Both the position numbers and the translations under genes were made by a program. A stretch of DNA of 25,337 nt, taken from Pseudomonadota bacterium (GTDB taxonomy: Bacteria; Pseudomonadota; Alphaproteobacteria; Rhizobiales; Rhizobiaceae). Shown piece after piece: positions 8,355-17,355 of the stretch. The stretch is taken from NCBI GenBank assembly GCA_023399465.1, contig JAEWPB010000100.1, positions 1-25,337 on the forward strand, in the 5' to 3' direction. Each line of letters starts with the position of its first letter. The first letter of the stretch is position 1. The notes below the pieces were generated by a model. The model was not told the origin of the DNA. It did not search any database and saw only the letters and a program-made list of their open reading frames with translations.

Positions 8355-9545
8355 TCAGCGGATGGTGTCGGCGTATCGGGCAAGGCTGGACAGCGCCAGC
8401 ACCACCAGGAACAGCAATGGCAGTGCCGCGAAAATGGCGGCAAAGCCGGTATATTCCGAAATGAAGCCGATGATCGACGGCGCGAACAGGATGCCGGAAT
8501 AGCCCATGGTGGTCACCACAGACAGGCCGATGCCCGGCGCCATGCCGGGCAGGTTTCCGGCAGCCGAGAACGCGATCGGCACCATGTTGGAAATGCCGAT
8601 GCCGGCGATGGCGAAACCGATGGTGGCCACCGCGGCATTCGGCGCGAAACCGGCAATCAGCATGCCGACGGCGGCGGTCAGCGTGCAGACACGCAAGGTC
8701 TTCACCGCACCGAAGCGATCGCGCACCAGATCGCCTGCAAAGCGCATGATCGCCATGGTCAGCGAGAAGGCACCGAAGGCGAAGCCCGACATCGTCATCG
8801 AGGCGCCGAGTTCATCGCGGACGTAGAGCGCGCCCCAATCGAGGATTGCTCCCTCCGGAACCATCGAAAACAGCGCGATGAGGCCGAGCAGCCACGGCAG
8901 CGGCGTCATCGGCAGGCGTGCCCGCTCCTTCACCGCTTCCGGATGCGGGGCATCATGCTGGACAAGCGGCCAGCAGAGCGCCAGGACGATATAGGCGACC
9001 GCCGTCAGCACGATCGCGTGCCCCACCGGCCCGATCGTTGCCAGCAGATAGCCGCCGCTGGCCGCACCGATAAGGCCGCCGAGGCTCCAGAACGCATGAC
9101 AGGACGACATGATCGCCCGCCGCACGGACTTTTCGACCTCCACGGCATTGGCGTTCATCGCCACGTCCATGGCGCCGGTGAAGCCGCCGAACAGCGCCAT
9201 CGCCACCGCGCCCATCCAGATATTGTCGGCAAGCGTCACCAGGAGCAGCATCGGCATCAGCAGCGCGCCGGTGATCTTGACGACGACGGACGAGCCGTAG
9301 CGGGCGATCTGCGCGCCGGCGACCGGCATCATCAAAAGCGAGCCGACCCCGAAGAGCAAGATCATCAGGCCGAGCGCAGCCTCGCTCAGTTGCAGGCGGT
9401 CAGCAAAGACCGGAATCTTCGGCGCCCAGCTACCGACCATATAGCCGTTGACCAGAAACAATCCTGAAACGGCGATGCGGGACCGCGGAAAGAACCCGGC
9501 CGGGGCAGCGGCGACTTCGCCGGTCTTGTTGAACTGATCCATCAT
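8355..9545 (-). CDS. MFS transporter, YbjJ-like
   Basis: This 396-residue integral membrane protein shows the regular hydrophobic pattern of twelve transmembrane segments of the major facilitator superfamily. The block around residues 124-155, with AMDVAMNANAVEVEKS followed by MSSCHAFWSLGGLIGAASG, is characteristic of the YbjJ/FucP-like branch, some members of which move sugars; the substrate here is unknown. The mRNA has GGGAG just before two tandem ATG codons (9545 and 9542), and either could be used. Its stop codon lies only 6 bases from the stop of the convergent molybdenum hydroxylase gene, with no terminator between them. Upstream, on its promoter side, are AT-rich palindromes (see 9546-9853). 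Confidence 0.85.
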   Translation of the reverse strand: MMDQFNKTGEVAAAPAGFFPRSRIAVSGLFLVNGYMVGSWAPKIPVFADRLQLSEAALGLMILLFGVGSLLMMPVAGAQIARYGSSVVVKITGALLMPMLLLVTLADNIWMGAVAMALFGGFTGAMDVAMNANAVEVEKSVRRAIMSSCHAFWSLGGLIGAASGGYLLATIGPVGHAIVLTAVAYIVLALCWPLVQHDAPHPEAVKERARLPMTPLPWLLGLIALFSMVPEGAILDWGALYVRDELGASMTMSGFAFGAFSLTMAIMRFAGDLVRDRFGAVKTLRVCTLTAAVGMLIAGFAPNAAVATIGFAIAGIGISNMVPIAFSAAGNLPGMAPGIGLSVVTTMGYSGILFAPSIIGFISEYTGFAAIFAALPLLFLVVLALSSLARYADTIR

Positions 9546-9853
9546 CCCACTCCCTGAAACGTTGCGGCACCTTATTTAAATCGATTGAATATTCAAGGTC
9601 CAACCAATGCCCACCGGCTCACGTTTTGTTTCATAGCAAAACTCGCAGCGCGCAGCCGCAAGCGCATCATGGGGCATCTGGTATTGGCGGCGCACAAGGA
9701 TGTCAAACCAGCCGACGCCTGCAAGAACGGGGGAATTGACAGCGCGAAATCGAATGCGCCAAGACTATGCCGTTGGTCACGGCACCTCCATCCCGGCGAT
9801 TCGCGCACCGGCTGGGGCTACCCGGGATCCGCCCTCCCTCATGGTGCGCCCCA
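9546..9853. promoter_or_regulatory. Divergent intergenic region with two dyads, no gene seen
   Basis: This 308-base gap separates the MFS gene (-) and the EamA gene (+). No supported coding region is present. Near the MFS start is an AT-rich patch with the palindromes ATTTAAAT (9574-9581) and TTGAATATTCAA (9585-9596, perfect 12 bp). Slightly further is GTTTTG-TTTCATAG-CAAAAC (9623-9642), a 6-bp dyad with an 8-base spacer. The patch is well placed to hold the MFS promoter and an operator. The rest (9650-9853) is GC-rich with nothing recognised. Confidence 0.45.
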
Positions 9854-10723
9854 GTGAAAAATTCCATCAGTATCGGCATCCTGCTGACCAGCCTTTCCTA
9901 TCTCCTGTTCACCTGCCACGACGTCACGATCAAGCTGCTGGTCGATTCCTTTTCGGTCTGGCAGATCCTGTTCTTCCGCAGCCTGACCATCCTTGCGCTG
10001 TGCTTCGCCTTTGGCGGGCCCTCGCTCGCTGCCGACACGATCAACTCGCCGATCATCAAGCCGATGGCGCTGCGCAGCCTCATGCTGCTGACCGCCTGGC
10101 TATCCTACTACACTGCCGCAAAAGACCTGCCGCTGGCGGAGCTGACCACCCTCTATTTTGCCGCGCCCGTCGTGGCGACGGTGCTCGCCGTGCCGATCCT
10201 GCGCGAGGTGGTCACCGCACCACGCTGGCTGGCGGTTGCGGTCGGCTTCACCGGAGTGGTCATCGCCAGCAACCCGGCCGAGATGACCATCTCGCTGCCG
10301 GTCTACCTGGCGCTGCAGGCGGCCTGCCTCTGGGCATCCGCGACCGTGCTGCTGCGCAAGACCGCAATGGCCGAACGCAGCATCGTGCAGATGACGATGT
10401 CCAATCTCTTCTTCCTGGGACTGACCGGCGTCATGCTGGTCGTATCATGGGAAACGCCTGACCTGCCGCAGCTTGGCCTGCTGTTCGCCACCGGTGTCAT
10501 CGGCGCCGCCGGCCAGTTCGCCTTCTTCGAGGGCATGCGCCGGGCGCCGATCTCGGTGCTGGCACCGTTCGAATACACCGCACTCGTCTGGGCTTTCGTG
10601 CTTGGCTATCTCGTCTGGAGCGACATTCCCAAGACCGAGGTATTCGTCGGCGCGTCGCTGATCATCAGCGCCGGCCTGATCATCATTCTGAGCGAGCGAA
10701 GAAGGGCAGCGCACGCCGCGTAA
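9854..10723 (+). CDS. EamA/DMT-family permease
   Basis: This is a drug/metabolite-transporter superfamily inner-membrane protein with about ten predicted transmembrane helices in two EamA repeats, roughly residues 5-135 and 145-285. The pattern of the SYLLFTCHDVTIKLL start, the LTTLYFAAPVVATVLAVPIL segment and AAGQFAFFEGMRRAPISVLAPFEYTALVW in the second repeat is typical. The GTG at 9854 (289 residues) was chosen because it puts the first helix right at the N-terminus as usual. An in-frame ATG at 9767 would add 29 Arg/Pro-rich residues that look non-coding. Neither start has a convincing Shine-Dalgarno. The substrate is unknown; family members export amino acids, nucleosides or metabolites. 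It is convergent with pyc, with a strong hairpin between them. Confidence 0.85.
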   Translation: MKNSISIGILLTSLSYLLFTCHDVTIKLLVDSFSVWQILFFRSLTILALCFAFGGPSLAADTINSPIIKPMALRSLMLLTAWLSYYTAAKDLPLAELTTLYFAAPVVATVLAVPILREVVTAPRWLAVAVGFTGVVIASNPAEMTISLPVYLALQAACLWASATVLLRKTAMAERSIVQMTMSNLFFLGLTGVMLVVSWETPDLPQLGLLFATGVIGAAGQFAFFEGMRRAPISVLAPFEYTALVWAFVLGYLVWSDIPKTEVFVGASLIISAGLIIILSERRRAAHAA

Positions 10724-10769
10724 GGCGATGTTCGCCACCTGACAGCGCCCCCGAAATGGTGTGAAACCA

Positions 10770-10796
10770 CGATCACCGGCCAACGGCCGGTGATCG
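10770..10796. terminator. Bidirectional hairpin between the EamA gene and pyc
   Basis: CGATCACCGGCC-AAC-GGCCGGTGATCG is a perfect 12-bp stem with a 3-base loop, lying 46 bases after the EamA stop and 27 bases after the pyc stop. On the + strand it is followed by GCTTTG, and on the - strand the sequence reads TGGTTTC. The T-runs are short, but stem strength and location between convergent stops make termination in both directions likely. Confidence 0.7.
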
Positions 10797-10823
10797 CTTT
10801 GTCGAAAACGACCAACTGGCCCC

Positions 10824-13800
10824 TCAGCCGGCGAAGACCACCAGCAGGTCCTTCGCGTCGATCTGATCGCCGGTCTTGACCAGCACCTCGGCGATCGTCC
10901 CGTCCTTCTCGGCGTGCAGCGCCGTTTCCATCTTCATCGCCTCGATCGACAGCAGGATATCGCCGGCCTTGACCGCCTGTCCGGCAACGACCGCCACGGT
11001 CGACACCACACCCGGCATCGGCGCGCCGACATGGGCGGGATTGCCGGCTTCGGCCTTCCGCCGCACAGCACTCGATGCACCGCGGTTGCGGTCCGGCACC
11101 TTGATCGGTCGCGGCTGGCCGTTGAGTTCGAAGAACACCTTGACCATGCCCTTGTCGTCGACGTCGCTCTGGGCCTGGTTGAGGATGACCAGCGTCTTGC
11201 CCTTTTCGATGTCGGCGAACAGTTCCTCGCCCGATGCCATGCCATAGAAATAGGAATAGGTCGGCAGTACCGAGACAGGCCCATAGGTCTCGGATGCGAG
11301 GGCGAAGTCGGTGAACACCTTCGGATACATCAGATAGGAAGCGAACTCGAAATCGCTGACCTCGCGCGAAAGCTTGGTCTCGATCGCCTTGCGCTCGGCA
11401 TCGAGATCAGCATCCGCCAGCAGCGAGCCCGGGCGGACCGTATAAGGCTTATCGCCCTTCAGCACCTTTTTCTGCAGCGCCTGCGGCCAGCCGCCGGGAG
11501 GCTGGCCAAGATCGCCCTTCAGCATGGACACGACCGATTCCGGGAAGGACACGTCCTTTGCCGGGTTTTCGACATCGGCCACCGTCAGTTCCTGGCTGAC
11601 CATCATCAGCGCCATGTCGCCGACGACCTTGGACGATGGCGTCACCTTGACGATATCGCCGAACATGCGGTTGGCATCGGCATAGGCCTGCGCCACTTCA
11701 TGCCAGCGGGTCTCGAGCCCGAGCGAACGGGCCTGCTCCTTGAGGTTGGTGAACTGGCCGCCCGGCATTTCGTGCAGGTAGACTTCCGAGGCCGGCCCCT
11801 TGAGGTCGCTTTCGAAGGCCGCGTACTGGTTGCGCACGGCTTCCCAATAGAAGGAGATCCGGCGGATCCACTGTGGATCGAGACCCGGATCGCGCTCCGA
11901 CCCGCGCAGGGCCTCGACGATCGAACCGAGGCAGGGCTGTGAGGTATTGCCCGAGAACGCGTCCATCGCCGCATCGACCGCATCGACGCCCGCCTCGACC
12001 GCCGCCAGCACCGTCGCCGCCGCGATCCCCGAGGTGTCGTGGGTGTGGAAATGGATCGGCAGGCCGGTCGCCTCGCGCAGCGCCTTGAACAGAATCGTCG
12101 CGGCCGCCGGCTTCAGCAGCCCGGCCATGTCCTTGACGGCGATGATGTGGGCGCCGGCCTTTTCCAGTTCCGCGGCAAGGCCGGTGTAGTATTTCAGGTC
12201 GTATTTCGGCCGTGCCGAATTGAGGATATCGCCGGTGTAGCAGATTGCCGCCTCGCAGAGCTTGTTCTCCTCGGCGACTGCATCCATCGACACCCGCATG
12301 TTCTCGACCCAGTTGAGGCAATCGAACACGCGGAAGAGGTCGATGCCGCCCTTTGCCGCCTGGCGGACGAAGTATTTGACGACATTATCCGGGTAGTTCT
12401 TGTAGCCGACGCCGTTGGCGCCGCGCAGCAGCATCTGCAGCAGGAGGTTCGGTGCTCCCTCCCGGATCAGCGCCAGGCGCTCCCACGGATCTTCGGTGAG
12501 GAAGCGCATGGCGACATCGAAGGTCGCGCCGCCCCAGCACTCGAGCGACAGCAGTTGCGGCAGGGCGCGCGAATAGGTGCCGGCGACACGGGCGATGTCA
12601 TAGGTGCGCATGCGGGTGGCGAGCAGCGACTGGTGCGCATCGCGCATCGTCGTGTCGGTCATCAGCACGCGCTTTTCGCTCCGCATCCATTCGGCGAATT
12701 TCACCGGACCGAGCTTGTCGAGCAGCTGTTTCGTGCCATCGGGGATATCGCCGCCGATGAAGGGAACCACCGGCTTTGCCGCATCCTTCGACGGCATCGG
12801 CCGGCCCTTGGCTTCGGGATGGCCGTTGACGGTGACGTCGGCGAGGTAGGTCAAGAGCTTGGTCGCGCGGTCCTGGCGCTTCACCTGGGCGAACAGTTCC
12901 GGCGTCGTGTCGATGAAGCGGGTGGTGTAGCTGTTGTCCCGGAATTTCGGATGGGTGATGATCGCTTCGAGGAAGGTGAGGTTGGTGGCAACCCCACGGA
13001 TGCGGAATTCGCGCAGCGCCCGGTCCATGCGATCGATCACTTCACCGGGGGTCGGCGCCCAGGCCGTTACCTTTTCCAGCAGCGGATCGTAGTAGCGCGT
13101 GATCACCGCACCCGAATAGGCGGTGCCGCCGTCGAGGCGAATACCGAAACCGGTCGCGCCGCGGTAGGCGGTGATACGGCCATAGTCCGGAATGAAGTTG
13201 TGCTCGGGATCCTCGGTGGTGATGCGGCACTGCATCGCATGGCCATGGAGCCGGATCTCCGACTGCGGGGGAACGCCCGATTCCGGCGTGCCGATAGCGA
13301 AGCCGTCGAGGATGTGGATCTGCGCCTTGACGATGTCGATTCCGGTAACGACCTCCGTGACCGTATGCTCGACCTGGATGCGCGGATTGACCTCGATGAA
13401 GTAGAATTTGCCGGTATCGGCATCCATCAGGTATTCGACCGTGCCGGCTCCGATATAATTGGTGGCCTTGGCGATTTTCAGCGAATAGGCGGCGAGTTCC
13501 TGGCGCTGGGCTTCGGAGAGATAGGGCGCCGGCGCACGCTCGACGACCTTCTGGTTTCGCCGCTGGATCGAGCAGTCGCGCTCGAACAGATGCACGACAT
13601 TGCCGTGGGTGTCGCCGAGGATCTGGCTTTCGACGTGGCGGGCACGCTCGACCAGCTTTTCCAGATAGACCTCGTCCTTGCCGAAGGCGGCTTTCGCCTC
13701 GCGCTTGGCTTCGGTGACTTCACGCGCCAGATCCGCCTGCGAACGGATGACGCGCATGCCGCGGCCACCGCCACCCCATGACGCCTTCAGCATCACGGGA

Positions 13801-14282
13801 TAGCCGATCGCCTCGGCCATGCGCGCGACCTCGTCCATGTCATCGGGAAGCGGCTCGGTCGCCGGCACGACGGGAACGCCGACGGAAATCGCGAGGTTTC
13901 GCGCCGCCACCTTGTTGCCGAGCTGGCGCATGGTATCGGCCTTCGGACCGATGAAGGTGATGCCGGCCGCGACACAGGCATCGACGAATTCCGGGCTTTC
14001 AGACAGCAGGCCGTAGCCGGGATGAATGGCATCGGCGCCGGAAAGCTTGGCAACGCGGATGATCTCATCGATCGACAGATAGCTCTCGATGGGGCCGAGA
14101 TCACGGGCAAGATGCGGACCGCGGCCGACCTGGTAGCTCTCGTCCGCCTTGAAGCGGTGCAGCGCCAGCTTGTCTTCCTCGGCCCAGACGGCAACCGTTT
14201 TTATTCCAAGCTCATTGGCGGCGCGAAAGACGCGAATGGCAATCTCGGAACGGTTGGCTACAAGAATCTTAGAAATCGGCAA
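10824..14282 (-). CDS. pyc: Pyruvate carboxylase
   Basis: This single-chain biotin enzyme carboxylates pyruvate to oxaloacetate, feeding the TCA cycle. The 1152-residue protein is nearly colinear with R. etli Pyc (1154). The biotin carboxylase domain (about 1-455) has the ATP-grasp glycine loop KASWGGGGRGMR and FIEVNPRIQVEHT. The carboxyltransferase domain (about 530-1000) has TDTTMRDAHQS and the metal-binding HFHTHD. The C-terminal biotinyl domain has EAMKM with the biotinylated Lys1117. The start is taken as TTG at 14282. Its mRNA has GAGGAG six bases ahead, and the protein then begins with PISKILVANRSEIA as in relatives. An upstream in-frame ATG at 14321 would add 13 unconserved residues and would overlap this Shine-Dalgarno. 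The leader contains an inverted repeat covering the ribosome binding site. expR lies 116 bases upstream on the same strand. Confidence 0.97.
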   Translation of the reverse strand: MPISKILVANRSEIAIRVFRAANELGIKTVAVWAEEDKLALHRFKADESYQVGRGPHLARDLGPIESYLSIDEIIRVAKLSGADAIHPGYGLLSESPEFVDACVAAGITFIGPKADTMRQLGNKVAARNLAISVGVPVVPATEPLPDDMDEVARMAEAIGYPVMLKASWGGGGRGMRVIRSQADLAREVTEAKREAKAAFGKDEVYLEKLVERARHVESQILGDTHGNVVHLFERDCSIQRRNQKVVERAPAPYLSEAQRQELAAYSLKIAKATNYIGAGTVEYLMDADTGKFYFIEVNPRIQVEHTVTEVVTGIDIVKAQIHILDGFAIGTPESGVPPQSEIRLHGHAMQCRITTEDPEHNFIPDYGRITAYRGATGFGIRLDGGTAYSGAVITRYYDPLLEKVTAWAPTPGEVIDRMDRALREFRIRGVATNLTFLEAIITHPKFRDNSYTTRFIDTTPELFAQVKRQDRATKLLTYLADVTVNGHPEAKGRPMPSKDAAKPVVPFIGGDIPDGTKQLLDKLGPVKFAEWMRSEKRVLMTDTTMRDAHQSLLATRMRTYDIARVAGTYSRALPQLLSLECWGGATFDVAMRFLTEDPWERLALIREGAPNLLLQMLLRGANGVGYKNYPDNVVKYFVRQAAKGGIDLFRVFDCLNWVENMRVSMDAVAEENKLCEAAICYTGDILNSARPKYDLKYYTGLAAELEKAGAHIIAVKDMAGLLKPAAATILFKALREATGLPIHFHTHDTSGIAAATVLAAVEAGVDAVDAAMDAFSGNTSQPCLGSIVEALRGSERDPGLDPQWIRRISFYWEAVRNQYAAFESDLKGPASEVYLHEMPGGQFTNLKEQARSLGLETRWHEVAQAYADANRMFGDIVKVTPSSKVVGDMALMMVSQELTVADVENPAKDVSFPESVVSMLKGDLGQPPGGWPQALQKKVLKGDKPYTVRPGSLLADADLDAERKAIETKLSREVSDFEFASYLMYPKVFTDFALASETYGPVSVLPTYSYFYGMASGEELFADIEKGKTLVILNQAQSDVDDKGMVKVFFELNGQPRPIKVPDRNRGASSAVRRKAEAGNPAHVGAPMPGVVSTVAVVAGQAVKAGDILLSIEAMKMETALHAEKDGTIAEVLVKTGDQIDAKDLLVVFAG

Positions 14283-14289
14283 GACGGTC

Positions 14290-14355
14290 TCCTCACACGT
14301 CGATCGCGGGAAATGCTGCACCCGCGAAAGAAATTCTTATAGACTCGTGTGAGGA
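14290..14355 (-). promoter_or_regulatory. Inverted repeat in the pyc leader, overlapping its Shine-Dalgarno
   Basis: TCCTCACACG at 14290-14299 is the exact reverse complement of CGTGTGAGGA at 14346-14355. Between the arms lies a second, perfect 6-bp stem, CGCGGG (14305-14310) with CCCGCG (14321-14326). On the pyc strand the arm nearest the gene contains most of the GAGGAG that precedes the TTG start. In a transcript carrying both arms, the ribosome binding site would be paired. Alternatively the arms could be protein-binding half-sites in DNA. Confidence 0.5.
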
Positions 14356-14362
14356 AGTTCAA
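14336..14362 (-). promoter_or_regulatory. Candidate pyc promoter
   Basis: On the - strand TTGAAC (14362-14357) and TATAAG (14341-14336) are separated by 15 bases, giving a plausible but short-spaced sigma-70-type promoter ahead of pyc. The distal arm of the inverted repeat lies in its spacer. A second TTGACA occurs at 14386-14381 without a well-placed -10 box. Confidence 0.35.
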
Positions 14363-14398
14363 TTTGCCTGCGACATCCAGTGTCAAAATTGTGTCATG

Positions 14399-15139
14399 CT
14401 AAGAAACAAGGCCCAGTCGGAAAGCGATAGCAACCACGTGCTGACGGTTCTTGGCCTTCAGTTTGTCCTGAATTCCGTTCATGTACCAGTCGACCGTATG
14501 ATTGGAAATTTTCAGTATCTTGCTGATTTCGTTAGACGTCATTCCATCGGCGAGATAGCTCAGCACTTCCATTTCGCGCCGTGTCATGACCGTGTCGACA
14601 TTGGCCGCGCGTTCATATTCGACGATCTTGCCGCTCAATTCGAGCAGGCGCCAAAATATCTTCTTCGCAACTGCATCAAACAATGCCATCTCGACCGGTG
14701 ACAGGTCGACCACGCGACCGCCCAGGGTCATGTTGCCGAGCAGGCCGCTGCGGCCATGGACGGGAAAGATATAGCCATCCTCGAGGCCGAAGCCACGGCC
14801 TTCGACCATCATACGCTCCATGCGCTTGCGATGGGGATCGCCACGGAAGGCGACGATCGTATCGCGCCAGCGGAAGCCGCGTTGCGCCGTACCGAGGTAG
14901 CGAATGGTCGGATCGATCAGCACGTATTTCTTGGCAATATAGACCTCCGGCCAGCCTTCGGGCCAGCGGCCTGCAAGCACGAGGCTCATCGGGTCTTCAT
15001 TGGGTTTCGGCTGGCGGATGACACCGTAAAAATCGAATTTGTAACTCGCGAGCAGACGCTCGAGTTCGGCGATGGCCTGAGCATAGGTGCTGCATTCATC
15101 AAAGATAACAAGCGACTGAATAATCGAATTGACGTTCAT
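14399..15139 (-). CDS. expR: LuxR-type quorum-sensing regulator, ExpR-like
   Basis: This 246-residue transcription factor has an N-terminal acyl-homoserine-lactone domain and a C-terminal LuxR helix-turn-helix. Trp63, Tyr67, Asp76, Pro77 and Trp91 have exactly the spacing of TraR Trp57, Tyr61, Asp70, Pro71 and Trp85, so ligand binding looks intact. The HTH domain (about 184-246) shows Glu189, Leu193 and Gly199, spaced like TraR Glu178, Leu182 and Gly188. The location between pyc and ndvA is that of Sinorhizobium meliloti expR, which controls exopolysaccharide, motility and other quorum-sensing genes. The ATG at 15139 was chosen because GGGGAGGAG precedes it by 5 bases; a GTG further upstream is unsupported. 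No luxI-type synthase is in the window, so it acts as a locally orphan (solo) LuxR. It is transcribed divergently from ndvA. Confidence 0.9.
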   Translation of the reverse strand: MNVNSIIQSLVIFDECSTYAQAIAELERLLASYKFDFYGVIRQPKPNEDPMSLVLAGRWPEGWPEVYIAKKYVLIDPTIRYLGTAQRGFRWRDTIVAFRGDPHRKRMERMMVEGRGFGLEDGYIFPVHGRSGLLGNMTLGGRVVDLSPVEMALFDAVAKKIFWRLLELSGKIVEYERAANVDTVMTRREMEVLSYLADGMTSNEISKILKISNHTVDWYMNGIQDKLKAKNRQHVVAIAFRLGLVS

Positions 15140-15264
15140 ACGGGCTCCTCCCCTCAATACATATTCGCCATCCCGGCGGCAGGCGGCTTTTTCATTGAAT
15201 GGCGCAGGCGAAGGGCAAGGCTTCGCATACTTAATGCCCGGAACCGGCAGCGGTGCGGGCAGTG

Positions 15265-15284
15265 GCTGTAGTCATGCATACAGC
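15265..15284. promoter_or_regulatory. Lux-box-like dyad between expR and ndvA
   Basis: GCTGTA-GTCATGCA-TACAGC is a 6-bp inverted repeat whose central CATG is also symmetric. The CTGTA/TACAG arms equal those of the classical lux box, but the spacer is 8 instead of 6 bases. It lies 126 bases from the expR start and 168 bases from the ndvA start, a plausible place for a LuxR-type site. Binding by ExpR is inference. Confidence 0.35.
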
Positions 15285-15382
15285 AAACCGGTGGACGCCC
15301 ATATCATGCTTTTCGCGCGTAACTAATCGGAAATTTCACCGCCCCCGCCCCAGGCCTAATTAAGTTGTTAATGCTGAGTTCA

Positions 15383-15418
15383 GGTAGCAATTGATACCTT
15401 GCCCTCAAAATCGAGGGC
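15383..15418. promoter_or_regulatory. Two adjacent dyads ahead of ndvA
   Basis: GGTA-G-CAATTG-A-TACC (15383-15398) is a near-perfect 16-bp palindrome with one mismatched pair. Two bases later GCCCTC and GAGGGC (15401-15406, 15413-15418) form a 6-bp stem with a 6-base loop. They lie 34-69 bases before the GTG start, so they may be an operator and an mRNA leader hairpin respectively. Confidence 0.3.
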
Positions 15419-15451
15419 CGAGACACGGCCGACTCTGCAAGAGGTATCGAA

Positions 15452-17221
<1,770 letters not shown>

Positions 17222-17250
17222 TCATCACGATCCGCAAGCACGCCATTCAG

Positions 17251-17278
17251 GGCCGGGGGATTTTCCTCCGGCCTTTTT
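17251..17278 (+). terminator. Intrinsic terminator of ndvA
   Basis: GGCCGGGGGA (17251-17260) pairs with TCCTCCGGCC (17264-17273), with one G-T pair and a 3-base loop, followed directly by TTTTT (17274-17278). It lies 29 bases after the ndvA stop and has the classical Rho-independent layout. Confidence 0.85.
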
Positions 17279-17355
17279 CGTCCGCAGTTGCCGGCTGGCC
17301 GCTAGCCAGGATGTCCGCCCTGAACGCGGATCAGCCGCGCTTCGGGCACAATCAC

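Larger units (their letters stand above)
15140..15451. promoter_or_regulatory. Divergent expR/ndvA intergenic region, no gene seen
   Basis: These 312 bases hold the promoters of expR (-) and ndvA (+), and no coding region is supported. The stretch contains AT-rich patches (for example around 15355-15375) set among GC-rich sequence. Several dyads occur: TGCCCG...CGGGCA (15235-15261), a lux-box-like dyad at 15265-15284, GGTAGCAATTGATACC (15383-15398) and GCCCTC-AAAATC-GAGGGC (15401-15418). The last two lie 54 and 34 bases before the ndvA start codon. Exact -35/-10 boxes could not be assigned with confidence. Confidence 0.55.

Noticed and set aside
12039..13781. 580-codon + strand open frame opposite pyc
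   Set aside because: It is antisense to the highly conserved biotin carboxylase and carboxyltransferase domains of pyc; no family resemblance.
14283..14321. ATG at 14321 as the pyc start
   Set aside because: It would add 13 unconserved residues and the frame would read through the Shine-Dalgarno of the TTG start; homologues begin at the PISKILVANR segment.
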